Shown here in pieces: positions 8,806 through 16,211 of a stretch of DNA of 64,000 nucleotides. The stretch is from Burkholderiales bacterium RIFOXYD12_FULL_59_19. Lineage in GTDB: Bacteria; Pseudomonadota; Gammaproteobacteria; Burkholderiales; Burkholderiaceae_C. The stretch covers positions 62,001-126,000 of the forward strand of contig MESQ01000091.1 of assembly GCA_001771065.1 (NCBI GenBank), read 5' to 3'. Made by a program: the position numbers and the translations under genes. The notes below the pieces were generated by a model. The model searched no databases and was not told the DNA's origin. It saw only the letters and a list, made by a program, of their open reading frames with translations. Position 1 is the stretch's first letter, and each line of letters starts with the position of its first letter.

Positions 8806-9774
8806 ATGATCAAAAAACTGCTCGCCAGCCTGGCTGGCGCCACCCTGATAGCCATGAACCCGGCCGCGGCCCAGGAACTCAAGGAAATCAACTTCGGCAT
8901 CATTTCGACCGAATCGTCACAAAATCTGCGTTCGGACTGGCAACCGATTCTGGACAGCATGAGCCAGAAAACCGGCATGAAGGTCAACGCCTTTTTTGCC
9001 CCGGACTACGCCGGTATCATCGAAGGCATGCGCTTCAACAAGGTGCATGTGGCCTGGTTTGGCAACAAGTCGGCCATGGAAGCCGTGGACCGCGCCAGTG
9101 GCGAGGTGTTTGCCCAAATGGTCAACGCCGATGGCACGCAGGGTTACTACTCCCACCTGATCGTGCACAAGGACAGCCCGCTCAAGTCCCTTGACGACAT
9201 GCTCAAACAAGGCAAGAACCTGTCATTTGGCAACGGCGACCCAAATTCCACCTCGGGCTTTCTGGTACCCAGCTATTACGTCTTTGCCCAAAACAAGATT
9301 GACCCCAAGACCTTCTTCAAGCTCACGCGTGGTGCCAACCATGAGTCCAACGCGCTTGCTGTTGCGAACAAGCAGGTGGATGTGGCCACCAACAACAGCG
9401 AAAACCTGGACAAGCTCAAAGGCAAGCTGCCCGAGAAATTCAACGACATCCGGGTCATCTGGACGTCCCCGCTGATCCCGCTGGACCCGCTGGTGATTCG
9501 CAAAGACCTGCCCGAAGCCACCAAGATCAAGGTGCGCAACTTTTTCTACACCTATGGCCAGGGCGGTCAGCAGGAAAAAGATGTCCTGTTCAAGCTGTCA
9601 AAACTCTCCGGCTTCAAGGCCTCGACCAACAACCAGCTCACGCCCATTCGCCAACTTGAGCTGTTCAAGGCGCGCAACAAGTTTGAAGCCGATGCCACGC
9701 TGGCCACTGCCGACAAACAAATCAAGCTGGCTGACATCGACAAGCAATTGGCCGCACTGGGCAAGGTGCAGTAA
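8806..9774 (+). CDS. phnD: Phosphonate ABC transporter periplasmic binding protein (importer 1)
   Basis: The 322-residue protein has a signal peptide (MIKKLLASLAGATLIAMNPA, then AAAQ as likely cleavage site). The mature chain has the PhnD core, including NFGIISTESSQNLRSDW, FFAPDYAGIIEGMRF and FGNGDPNSTSGFLVPSYY, segments that line the phosphonate pocket in characterised PhnD proteins. It captures the substrate in the periplasm for PhnC and PhnE. AAAGGA lies about 10 bases before the ATG. It is the closest of the three PhnD paralogues here to the E. coli type judged by these motifs; the actual ligand range is unknown. Confidence 0.92.
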   Translation: MIKKLLASLAGATLIAMNPAAAQELKEINFGIISTESSQNLRSDWQPILDSMSQKTGMKVNAFFAPDYAGIIEGMRFNKVHVAWFGNKSAMEAVDRASGEVFAQMVNADGTQGYYSHLIVHKDSPLKSLDDMLKQGKNLSFGNGDPNSTSGFLVPSYYVFAQNKIDPKTFFKLTRGANHESNALAVANKQVDVATNNSENLDKLKGKLPEKFNDIRVIWTSPLIPLDPLVIRKDLPEATKIKVRNFFYTYGQGGQQEKDVLFKLSKLSGFKASTNNQLTPIRQLELFKARNKFEADATLATADKQIKLADIDKQLAALGKVQ

Positions 9775-9820
9775 TGCGACTGGCACCTCAACCAAAGTTT
9801 GATTTTTTTGAGGTGCTGAC

Positions 9821-10630
9821 ATGAGCGCGCTCATTGGTGTCCGGCCCTTGTCCGCAGCTCCCACCCTGCCCCCCCCTCGCACCAGCTTGATGGGCCTGCT
9901 GGCTTGGGGCATTTTGCTGGCCTTGCTGGCGGGCTCCTGGCAAGGGGCCGACATGCGACCTCTGGCTTTGGTGCGTGATGCCGGCAACATGGCCACTTAT
10001 GCAGCCGATTTTTTCCCGCCGAAGTTCACTGACTGGCGCCTGTATTTGCAAGAGATGGTGGTCACCCTGGAAATTGCGCTATGGGGAACCGCTTTGGCGG
10101 TGGTGTTTGCCGTACCGCTAGGCTTGCTGTCGTCGGTCAACATCACGCCGTGGTGGATTCACCAACCCATTCGCCGCCTGATGGACTCGGCCCGTGCCAT
10201 TAACGAGATGGTGTTTGCCATGCTGTTCATCGTGGCGGTGGGCCTGGGGCCTTTTGCCGGTGTGCTGGCGCTGTTTGTGCACACCACGGGCATTCTGGCC
10301 AAACTGTTTTCCGAGGCGGTGGAGTCGATTGACTCACAACCGGTCGAGGGCATTCGCGCCACCGGCGCCAATGCACTGGAGGAAATTGTCTACGGCGTCA
10401 TTCCACAGGTGTTACCGCTGTGGATTTCTTATTCGCTGTACCGCTTTGAGTCGAACGTGCGCTCGGCCTCGGTGGTGGGCATGGTGGGTGCCGGCGGCAT
10501 TGGTGTCATTTTGTGGGAGATCATTCGTGGCTTTCAATACGCGGAAACCTGCGCCGTGATGATCATCATCGTTGTGACGGTGACCCTGATTGATGTGATT
10601 TCAGCGCGAATTCGCAAGTCGCTGATTTGA
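9821..10630 (+). CDS. phnE: Phosphonate ABC transporter permease (importer 1)
   Basis: The 269-residue inner-membrane protein has about six hydrophobic segments and the PhnE core: [20 protein letters not shown], then the ATPase-docking loop [20 protein letters not shown]. It forms the channel for importer 1 with PhnC and PhnD. It is the last gene of the first phn unit; no terminator is evident after it. A single permease gene means it probably forms a homodimer, unlike the two-permease importer downstream. Confidence 0.92.
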   Translation: MSALIGVRPLSAAPTLPPPRTSLMGLLAWGILLALLAGSWQGADMRPLALVRDAGNMATYAADFFPPKFTDWRLYLQEMVVTLEIALWGTALAVVFAVPLGLLSSVNITPWWIHQPIRRLMDSARAINEMVFAMLFIVAVGLGPFAGVLALFVHTTGILAKLFSEAVESIDSQPVEGIRATGANALEEIVYGVIPQVLPLWISYSLYRFESNVRSASVVGMVGAGGIGVILWEIIRGFQYAETCAVMIIIVVTVTLIDVISARIRKSLI

Positions 10631-10969
10631 GAATTGGCTACTTTTTTCAAGCCTTGACCGCAGGCGCCGTTTCACGCCAGGCCGCCAACCGGCATTGGCT
10701 CGGACATCGGGACAGGAGCGGCATGGCACCAAGTGACCATGCGCACCGCTGCTCAAGAGCCAACAGAGGGCAATCAAGGCATTTCTTCGACCGTTCAACG
10801 CCGTGACAGGAAAACCATAATTCCGTCATCGCTAACTGCGTAGGCAAAGGTGTTCTTGAACGTTTATTTCCGCATCAGGTCAGGGCTTAAGTCACGGTTC
10901 GTCCGTGCCGCACGGCTGCAATGCAACGCTTGTCAGGACACCGGCCTTCGCAACTCAAAAGGCTAAATC
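10631..10969 (+). other. 339-nt intergenic region upstream of the chemoreceptor
   Basis: No open frame with a plausible start and ribosome site is seen, and no clear terminator for phnE. It should contain the promoter of the chemoreceptor gene, but neither a sigma-28-type nor a PHO-box-like element is convincing by eye. Confidence 0.4.
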
Positions 10970-12586
10970 ATGGGTGCTATCCAAACGTGGTGGCGGGCAA
11001 TCGGCTTGCAGTTCAAACTGCGCATCCTGATTCAGGGATGTGTGCTGGTGATTTTGCTGATCGCACAGTTTTGGTTGAGTGACAAACTGGAACGCATGGC
11101 GCTCGACGCCGCCCACGAACGTACCGTCGCGGTAGCGGACGGTGTCAATAACGGTTTGAACACGCTGATGGACATTCAGATTGGCGGCAAGGACGCCATC
11201 AGCAACGAAGTGGGACGCGCCCTGTTCATCACCCGGCTTGGGGTTTCCGACAAACTCAAGGAGGTGCGCGTGATCCGCGGCAAGGGGATCAACGACGAAT
11301 ATGGTGACGGCCTCCCCATGGAAAAGCCGGTTGATGACATGGACCGCAGCGTCCTGGCCAGCGGAAAAGCCGAATTCAAACTGATGCCTGAGGCCAATGG
11401 TGAGGTCTCACTGCGCGCCGTGATCCCCTCTGTGGCCTACAAGGAGTACCGCGCCTCCAAATGCCTTGAATGCCATGCTGTCAACGAAGGCGATGTACTG
11501 GGTGCGATCAGCGTCAAGGTGGATATCACGGAGCATCTGGCCGACATCAGTAGGGTAAAGACCTTGATTTGGGTCGGCCTGGGCCTGCTGCAGGTGGTGC
11601 TTTATTTTGTCATCGGCACCATCGTGCGCCGGTCACTCCACCAGCTCGGTGGTGAACCTGCTGATGTGACGCGCTTGGCCCAGGACGTGGCCAAGGGTGA
11701 CTTGAGCAAGAGCATCGCACTTCACCCCGGTGACCGCCAAAGCATGATGGCTCAGCTCAAACTGATGCAGGAGAGCCTGGTCAGCGTGGTTAAAGAAGTG
11801 CGCCGGGGCTCGGAGGGCATCGCCGCCGCCAGCGTTGAAATTGCATGCGGCAACAACGATTTGTCGTCCCGCACCGACCATCAGGCCAGTGCACTTGAAC
11901 AGACCGCTGCGTCCATGGAAGAGCTGGACGCCACTGTCAGGCAAAACGCGGATCGCGCACGCCAGGCCAATCAGCTGGCGCACAGCGCATCAACCGTTGC
12001 AACACAGGGCGGTGAGGTGGTGTCGCAGGTCGTGCAGACCATGAAAGGCATCAACGAGTCATCGCAACGCATTTCAGAGATCATCAGTGTCATCGACGGA
12101 ATTGCCTTTCAAACCAATATTCTGGCGCTCAACGCGGCGGTGGAAGCGGCACGCGCCGGGGACCAGGGGCGTGGTTTTGCCGTGGTGGCCTCCGAGGTTC
12201 GGTTATTGGCCGGCCGCTCAGCCCAGGCGGCAAAAGAAATCAAGGCTTTGATCAGTGCCAGTGTGGACCGGGTGGCGCAAGGCACCCTACTCGTGGACAA
12301 AGCCGGAGCAACCATGAAAGACGTTGTCGACAGCATTCAGCGAGTGACCGACATCATGGGCGAGATCAGTTGCGCCAGTGACGAACAAAGCAATGGCGTC
12401 GCACAGGTGGGCGAGGCGATCAAACAGATGGACGAGGTGACGCAGCAAAACGCCGCCCTGGTACAAGAAATGTCGGCGGCTGCCGACGGTCTGAATTCCC
12501 AGGCGCAGGACCTGGTGCAGACGGTCTCGGTTTTTAAACTGGGAGCCATCTCAAGCGGATTGAGGGCGGATGTTCAGCCTGGGTAG
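10970..12586 (+). CDS. Methyl-accepting chemotaxis protein with a CxxCH (putative c-heme) periplasmic domain
   Basis: The 538-residue receptor has a first membrane helix at about residues 16-36, a periplasmic sensor domain to about 197, a second helix at about 199-220, and a long cytoplasmic signalling domain. The hairpin tip region (FQTNILALNAAVEAARAGDQ and onward) is the canonical CheA/CheW contact. Unusually, the sensor domain contains KCLECHAV, a C-x-x-C-H c-heme attachment motif at residues 165-169. This suggests redox, oxygen or NO sensing, though heme attachment is inferred. The gene sits inside the phosphonate island between phnE and the convergent phnN, whose stop it overlaps by 13 bases. 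Confidence 0.9.
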   Translation: MGAIQTWWRAIGLQFKLRILIQGCVLVILLIAQFWLSDKLERMALDAAHERTVAVADGVNNGLNTLMDIQIGGKDAISNEVGRALFITRLGVSDKLKEVRVIRGKGINDEYGDGLPMEKPVDDMDRSVLASGKAEFKLMPEANGEVSLRAVIPSVAYKEYRASKCLECHAVNEGDVLGAISVKVDITEHLADISRVKTLIWVGLGLLQVVLYFVIGTIVRRSLHQLGGEPADVTRLAQDVAKGDLSKSIALHPGDRQSMMAQLKLMQESLVSVVKEVRRGSEGIAAASVEIACGNNDLSSRTDHQASALEQTAASMEELDATVRQNADRARQANQLAHSASTVATQGGEVVSQVVQTMKGINESSQRISEIISVIDGIAFQTNILALNAAVEAARAGDQGRGFAVVASEVRLLAGRSAQAAKEIKALISASVDRVAQGTLLVDKAGATMKDVVDSIQRVTDIMGEISCASDEQSNGVAQVGEAIKQMDEVTQQNAALVQEMSAAADGLNSQAQDLVQTVSVFKLGAISSGLRADVQPG

Positions 12587-13152
12587 TTTGCTTGTGAAGT
12601 AATCTGCTCTGCGGGGCGTGACGCCATCAGATAAGCCACCAGCTGGCGGCCGGCATCGGCCAGCGCACTTTGGTTGACGATGGTGCAGTCCGAATGCAGA
12701 TTGGAAAAGAGCGCATTGCGGGCCAGACGCTTGGCCACCTCCTGGGGGGTGTCCCGGCCGCGCTGTGCCAGCCGTGCGGCGAGCTGCACGGGGGCAACCT
12801 CAATTTGCACCACGCGCAGGTGCGCTGCAGACTTCAATGTCTTGACATGTTCGCGGGAGCCATTCACCACCACGACCCGGCCCGCCGCCACCAGCGCGGC
12901 ATAACGCGACGCAATACCATAGTGAAACCCGTGCGCCTCCCAGCGCCAGGCCAGGCCATCGCCGTCCATCAGGCGTGCAAACTGATCCGCGGTGACCACA
13001 TCATGGTCCGAGCCCGGGTGTGACGGACGCGTCACCATGCGCCGGGCAAAAACAATATCCTGCCGTGCGGCCAACTGCGTGGCGGCCCAGCCCATCACAC
13101 TGTCCTTACCCGCGCCCGATGGGCCGCACACAAACACCCACAGGCCGCTCAT
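12574..13152 (-). CDS. phnN: Ribose 1,5-bisphosphate phosphokinase
   Basis: The 192-residue kinase phosphorylates ribose 1,5-bisphosphate to PRPP, the last salvage step of the C-P lyase pathway. Walker A is GPSGAGKDS (residues 10-18), and the chain has the guanylate-kinase-like layout of PhnN, with RRMVTRPSHPGSDHD as the substrate region and RLARNALFSNLHSDCTIVNQ near the C-terminus. It is the last gene of a reverse-strand operon, overlapping the 2H-phosphoesterase gene by four bases, and it converges on the chemoreceptor. The length is close to that of E. coli PhnN. Confidence 0.92.
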   Translation of the reverse strand: MSGLWVFVCGPSGAGKDSVMGWAATQLAARQDIVFARRMVTRPSHPGSDHDVVTADQFARLMDGDGLAWRWEAHGFHYGIASRYAALVAAGRVVVVNGSREHVKTLKSAAHLRVVQIEVAPVQLAARLAQRGRDTPQEVAKRLARNALFSNLHSDCTIVNQSALADAGRQLVAYLMASRPAEQITSQANYPG

Positions 13153-13844
13153 GCCAGCAGCTCCGCATCGGCGATGCGTTTGAAGGCCTGACCCGGCGCT
13201 GGCTCAACGAACAGGCACAAGCGGTCCAGCAGCAGGGGCGCCGCCGCATTCAGCCCTGCCACCGGGGTGGCAGTTGCTTGCAGGATGCGTTGTGCCATGG
13301 CTGGCGCCACCGGTCCGCTCAGAGTGAAGTGCAAACGGTAACGCTCCAACACATAGGGGTAGCCATACTGGTTCAGCAGTGCCTGTTCACGTGTATCCAG
13401 GTGGTCAACCCTGCGGCGCAGCAGGTCAGCCGCAGACAAGGGAGCGCGCAAATCATCAAGCCCGGTCACGCAAGCGGTGGCCAAGGCCGCCAGTTCGTCA
13501 GGCACCGTCACCGGCAACAGCGCCACAAAGTCGCCCAGCAGGGCGGCTTGCAGCGGCCCCAGCGCCACCGGCTTGAGCGTGGCCGCCAGCGCTTGAAGGC
13601 GTGCGATCAACTTGTCCAGGGTGTGGCCACCACTCAGGGTAAAAGGTGCTTTCACCGTGGCGTGAAAGCCGTAGCGGCGCGGCTGGGCGGTGGCCGCGTA
13701 CAACTCGGCGGGTTCGATCTGCGTCAGTGCGGGCTGGGCAATTTGAACGTCCAGGCATTCATCGCGGCCAAGCCAGCGGGTACCGAATTCCCACCACGGC
13801 GAGCCTTGTGCGGGTGCGAAATAGATGGCGTAGCGAGCGCTCAT
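13149..13844 (-). CDS. DUF1045 phosphonate-operon protein, 2H phosphoesterase-like
   Basis: The 231-residue protein belongs to a family named for its place in phosphonate operons. Two H-x-T/S motifs, FHATVKAPF and LHFTLSGPV, are the paired catalytic signatures of the 2H phosphoesterase superfamily, which acts on cyclic phosphodiesters. It overlaps phnN and phnF by four bases each, so the three are translationally coupled. No PhnP-type metallo-beta-lactamase is visible anywhere in the island. I infer that this protein may open the 5-phosphoribosyl 1,2-cyclic phosphate made by C-P lyase, giving the substrate of the adjacent PhnN. The cyclic-phosphate role is inference; the family and motifs are seen. 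Confidence 0.85.
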   Translation of the reverse strand: MSARYAIYFAPAQGSPWWEFGTRWLGRDECLDVQIAQPALTQIEPAELYAATAQPRRYGFHATVKAPFTLSGGHTLDKLIARLQALAATLKPVALGPLQAALLGDFVALLPVTVPDELAALATACVTGLDDLRAPLSAADLLRRRVDHLDTREQALLNQYGYPYVLERYRLHFTLSGPVAPAMAQRILQATATPVAGLNAAAPLLLDRLCLFVEPAPGQAFKRIADAELLA

Positions 13845-14599
13845 GCGTCCGTCCCGGCGTTGACCACCAACTGCACCCGGTCACCACAAAAAACGGTTTC
13901 ACCGTACTTGATGGGCGTGCCTTCCATGTCCACGTCAAGGCATTCAACACACAGCAACGGGCGAGTGCCGGACTGCTTGAGCAGGCGCGCGGTTTCGTCA
14001 CTGGGCATTTGCGTGGTGATGCGGCTTTGCGCACGCACGTAGTCCCGAACGCCAAAATGTTTGAGGATGTCGGTGGTGCGCAAGCCCTCGGCCATCATCT
14101 CCAACAGGCCGGCAAAACGCGCAGCCGGGTAATAGGCGGTGGCCAGGCCGATGGGCGCCTCGTTGGCCTCGTCCAGCATCTCCACCATCAACACCTTGGC
14201 CCCCTTGTCCAGCTTGAGTTCCTGCGCGGCCCGCTCGGGCGCAGGCATGACGCGCGCGGCCAGCAATTGTTTGCTGGGCAGCAAACCCTGGCGCTGCAGG
14301 TTTTCACTGAAACGGGTGCGCCTGGAAAGTGCGTAGTCCAGCAGCTCGTGCTGCACAAAAATGCCCCGCCCCGGCTCAATCCGCACCAGGCCCTCGGTTT
14401 GCAATGCAGCCACGGCCTGGCGCAGTGTGTGGCGATTCACACCAAAACGGGCTGAGAGCTCAACCTCGCCAGGCAGGCGACCGGTGCTCGCATAGGCGCG
14501 GTCACGAATCTCGGTGGTCAGGATGTCGGCAATCTGGCGCCAAACAGCCACGCCGCTACGCCGCCCGGGGGCGCTGAAGTTGAGTTGTCCAAATGTCAT
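13841..14599 (-). CDS. phnF: Phosphonate operon transcriptional regulator, GntR/HutC family
   Basis: The 252-residue protein has an N-terminal winged helix (about residues 20-85) with the recognition segment ELSARFGVNRHTLRQAVAAL, followed by a UTRA effector domain (ending near VNAGTDA) as in PhnF. The ATG at 14599 is preferred because AGGAAA lies about 6 bases upstream on this strand; an in-frame ATG at 14647 would add 16 residues. It begins the phnF-DUF1045-phnN operon, transcribed away from phnG. A candidate operator lies at 14676-14707, and a near copy overlaps the phnG start. Repression by PhnF of both directions is inferred. Confidence 0.88.
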   Translation of the reverse strand: MTFGQLNFSAPGRRSGVAVWRQIADILTTEIRDRAYASTGRLPGEVELSARFGVNRHTLRQAVAALQTEGLVRIEPGRGIFVQHELLDYALSRRTRFSENLQRQGLLPSKQLLAARVMPAPERAAQELKLDKGAKVLMVEMLDEANEAPIGLATAYYPAARFAGLLEMMAEGLRTTDILKHFGVRDYVRAQSRITTQMPSDETARLLKQSGTRPLLCVECLDVDMEGTPIKYGETVFCGDRVQLVVNAGTDA

Positions 14600-14675
14600 T
14601 ACATTTCCTATTAGGCGTGATGGCCGGTTCTCTGAGAGTGCGGGCACGGAACCGACTGGGAACCCTACTGTAGTG

Positions 14676-14707
14676 ACCTATTTAGACATCTGTATGACAA
14701 CGCAGCC
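14676..14707. promoter_or_regulatory. Candidate PhnF operator upstream of phnF, near copy of the phnG start region
   Basis: This 32-nt stretch matches 20563-20594 at about 27 positions, sharing TAGACAT and GTATGACAA. The other copy carries the palindromic TCTAGA where this one has TTTAGA. Read on the reverse strand it also contains TTGTCAT-N4-ATGTCTA, an 11-nt-period pair in the orientation expected of a PHO box for phnF. Confidence 0.5.
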
Positions 14708-14720
14708 TGACATTAAATAG
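14694..14720 (+). pseudogene. Eight-codon remnant resembling the phnG start
   Basis: An ATG in the same relative place as the phnG start in the near copy at 20563-20594 opens an eight-codon frame, MTTQPDIK, ending TAG at 718-720 of this kilobase. The real phnG begins MTNKPS. I read it as a leftover or duplicated phnG start, now separated from phnG by 5.9 kb. A chance short frame is possible. Confidence 0.35.
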
Positions 14721-14781
14721 CAAATAAATCACACAGAAAAACGTTTGACCAGGCGCATTCCAACCACCGAGTGCCTCTAAA
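14711..14781. repeat. Left flank direct repeat of the two-gene cassette (diverged)
   Basis: This segment aligns in the same order with 20396-20467 on the other side of the cassette. Shared blocks are ATTxAATAGCA, AAATCA, CGTTTGACC, and CCACCG followed by GTGC. Identity by eye is roughly two thirds, with small gaps. It may be an old target duplication or duplicated promoter sequence. Confidence 0.4.
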
Positions 14782-14831
14782 CAGCCCGACAGGTCACCCA
14801 TTTCAGCGGGCGCTCGATTCGGTGATCATTA

Positions 14832-14851
14832 ATTGAGTAAAATAACTCAAT
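14832..14851 (+). promoter_or_regulatory. Inverted repeat overlapping a probable -10 element of the ATPase gene
   Basis: ATTGAGT-N6-ACTCAAT ends one base before the ATG of the downstream ATPase. A TAAAAT-like -10 sequence lies inside, and there is no Shine-Dalgarno sequence, so the message is probably leaderless. The palindrome would be well placed for autoregulation or a repressor. Confidence 0.45.
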
Positions 14852-14852
14852 C

Positions 14853-16211
14853 ATGGAAAACTACCAGCGTACAGCATCCCTCCAGCTTCAAGAGCGCATG
14901 GCGGAAACCGTCCGCCGCCTCATTGTTGTGGCCGGTCCACGGCAAATCGGCAAAACAACTGCCGTCCATCAGGTGCTACGGGGCCGACTGCAAGCATCCT
15001 ATCAATTCCATGCGGTCGATGCCCCCACATCCAGCGCCAATGATCTGCCAACAGATTTCAGCACCCAGGCCGGGTCTGGTCTGGTGTTTCGCTCCGGCAA
15101 CGACACCACGCGCGACGAAAAGTGGTTGATCGAACGCTGGCAAGCGGCACGGCTGGCCGCCCGCGCTTGGTACAACCAGTCCATGGAAGCCCTGCTGGCA
15201 GGCAAGCCGCCCCAGGCCATGGCCCCAGACACAGCCCCCACCCCCTATGCGCTGGTGTTCGACGAGATACAGCACATCGCCAACTGGTCTGGCGTGGTCA
15301 AAGGTCTGTGGGACCAGGATCGTGCCCAAGGGCTTGCCATGCACGTTGTGGTGCTGGGCTCTGCCCCGCTGCTGATGCAACGCGGCTTGAGCGAAAGCCT
15401 GATGGGCCGCTTTGAACTACTGGAAATGACGCACTGGTCATACAGCGAAATGCGTGACTGTTTCGGCTTCACACTCGACCAATACATCTACTTCGGCGGC
15501 TACCCAGGACCCGCGCCACTCGTCATCCAGGGGCAAGAACTTCGCTGGCGCAACGAAGTTCTTCACAGTTTGATTGAGCCCAATCTGGTGAAAGACATCC
15601 TGGCGCTCGCACGCATTGAAAAACCAGCCGTCCTGCGCCAGCTCTTTGAACTGGGTTGCTCGTATTCGGGTCAGATCGTTGCCCTGACCAAACTGCTGGT
15701 GCAGCTCAACGACGCGGGCAACACCACCACGTTGACGCACTACCTCATGCTGCTTCGCGCAGCGGGGCTGCTGGCCGGGCTGGAGAAATACGCCGCCCAG
15801 GTGATCCGGCAGCGTGCCGCCCCACCCAAGCTGAACGTGCTCAACACCGCCTTCGTGTCGGTGTACTGCGGTAAAACCTTCGCCCAAGCCCGGGCCGACC
15901 ATGCCCTCTGGGGCCACCTGGTGGAAAGCAGCATCGGCGCCCACTTGCTCAACTCTGCCGTTGATGGCATGCGCGTGGCTTACTGGCGAGAGAGCCCCTT
16001 TGAGGTGGACTTTGTCTTGCAACACGGCGACCGCATTGCCGCACTGGAAGTAAAGTCTGCAGCGCACGACCAGAGCGCCCGAAAGGGCTTGCGAGTCTTC
16101 GCCGAAAAGCATGCGCGGCTGAACATCCGCACCGAGGTGCTCGGCGGAGACGATTTCGCTTTGGCCGACGCGCTTACCCATCCCGCCAGCCATTGGTTGC
16201 CTGAGCCATGA
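14853..16211 (+). CDS. AAA ATPase, DUF4143-like, first gene of the inserted cassette
   Basis: The 452-residue protein has Walker A GPRQIGKTT (residues 28-36) and a Walker B-type VFDEIQHI (135-142), as in the ATP-binding proteins that carry a DUF4143 tail. The C-terminus has a nuclease-like pattern: D386 in FEVDFVL, then E399-x-K401 in ALEVKS, the core of a PD-(D/E)xK fold. These genes are widespread on mobile DNA and their biochemical role is mostly unknown. It has no ribosome site but an inverted repeat right before the ATG. The next gene overlaps it by four bases (ATGA), so the two are translationally coupled. It differs from the related ATPase at 35849-37018 in carrying a longer middle section. 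Confidence 0.8.
   Translation: MENYQRTASLQLQERMAETVRRLIVVAGPRQIGKTTAVHQVLRGRLQASYQFHAVDAPTSSANDLPTDFSTQAGSGLVFRSGNDTTRDEKWLIERWQAARLAARAWYNQSMEALLAGKPPQAMAPDTAPTPYALVFDEIQHIANWSGVVKGLWDQDRAQGLAMHVVVLGSAPLLMQRGLSESLMGRFELLEMTHWSYSEMRDCFGFTLDQYIYFGGYPGPAPLVIQGQELRWRNEVLHSLIEPNLVKDILALARIEKPAVLRQLFELGCSYSGQIVALTKLLVQLNDAGNTTTLTHYLMLLRAAGLLAGLEKYAAQVIRQRAAPPKLNVLNTAFVSVYCGKTFAQARADHALWGHLVESSIGAHLLNSAVDGMRVAYWRESPFEVDFVLQHGDRIAALEVKSAAHDQSARKGLRVFAEKHARLNIRTEVLGGDDFALADALTHPASHWLPEP

Noticed and set aside
13020-14042. Long forward open frame across the phnF/DUF1045 genes
   Set aside because: Shadow of the reverse-strand operon; no ribosome site and low-complexity product.
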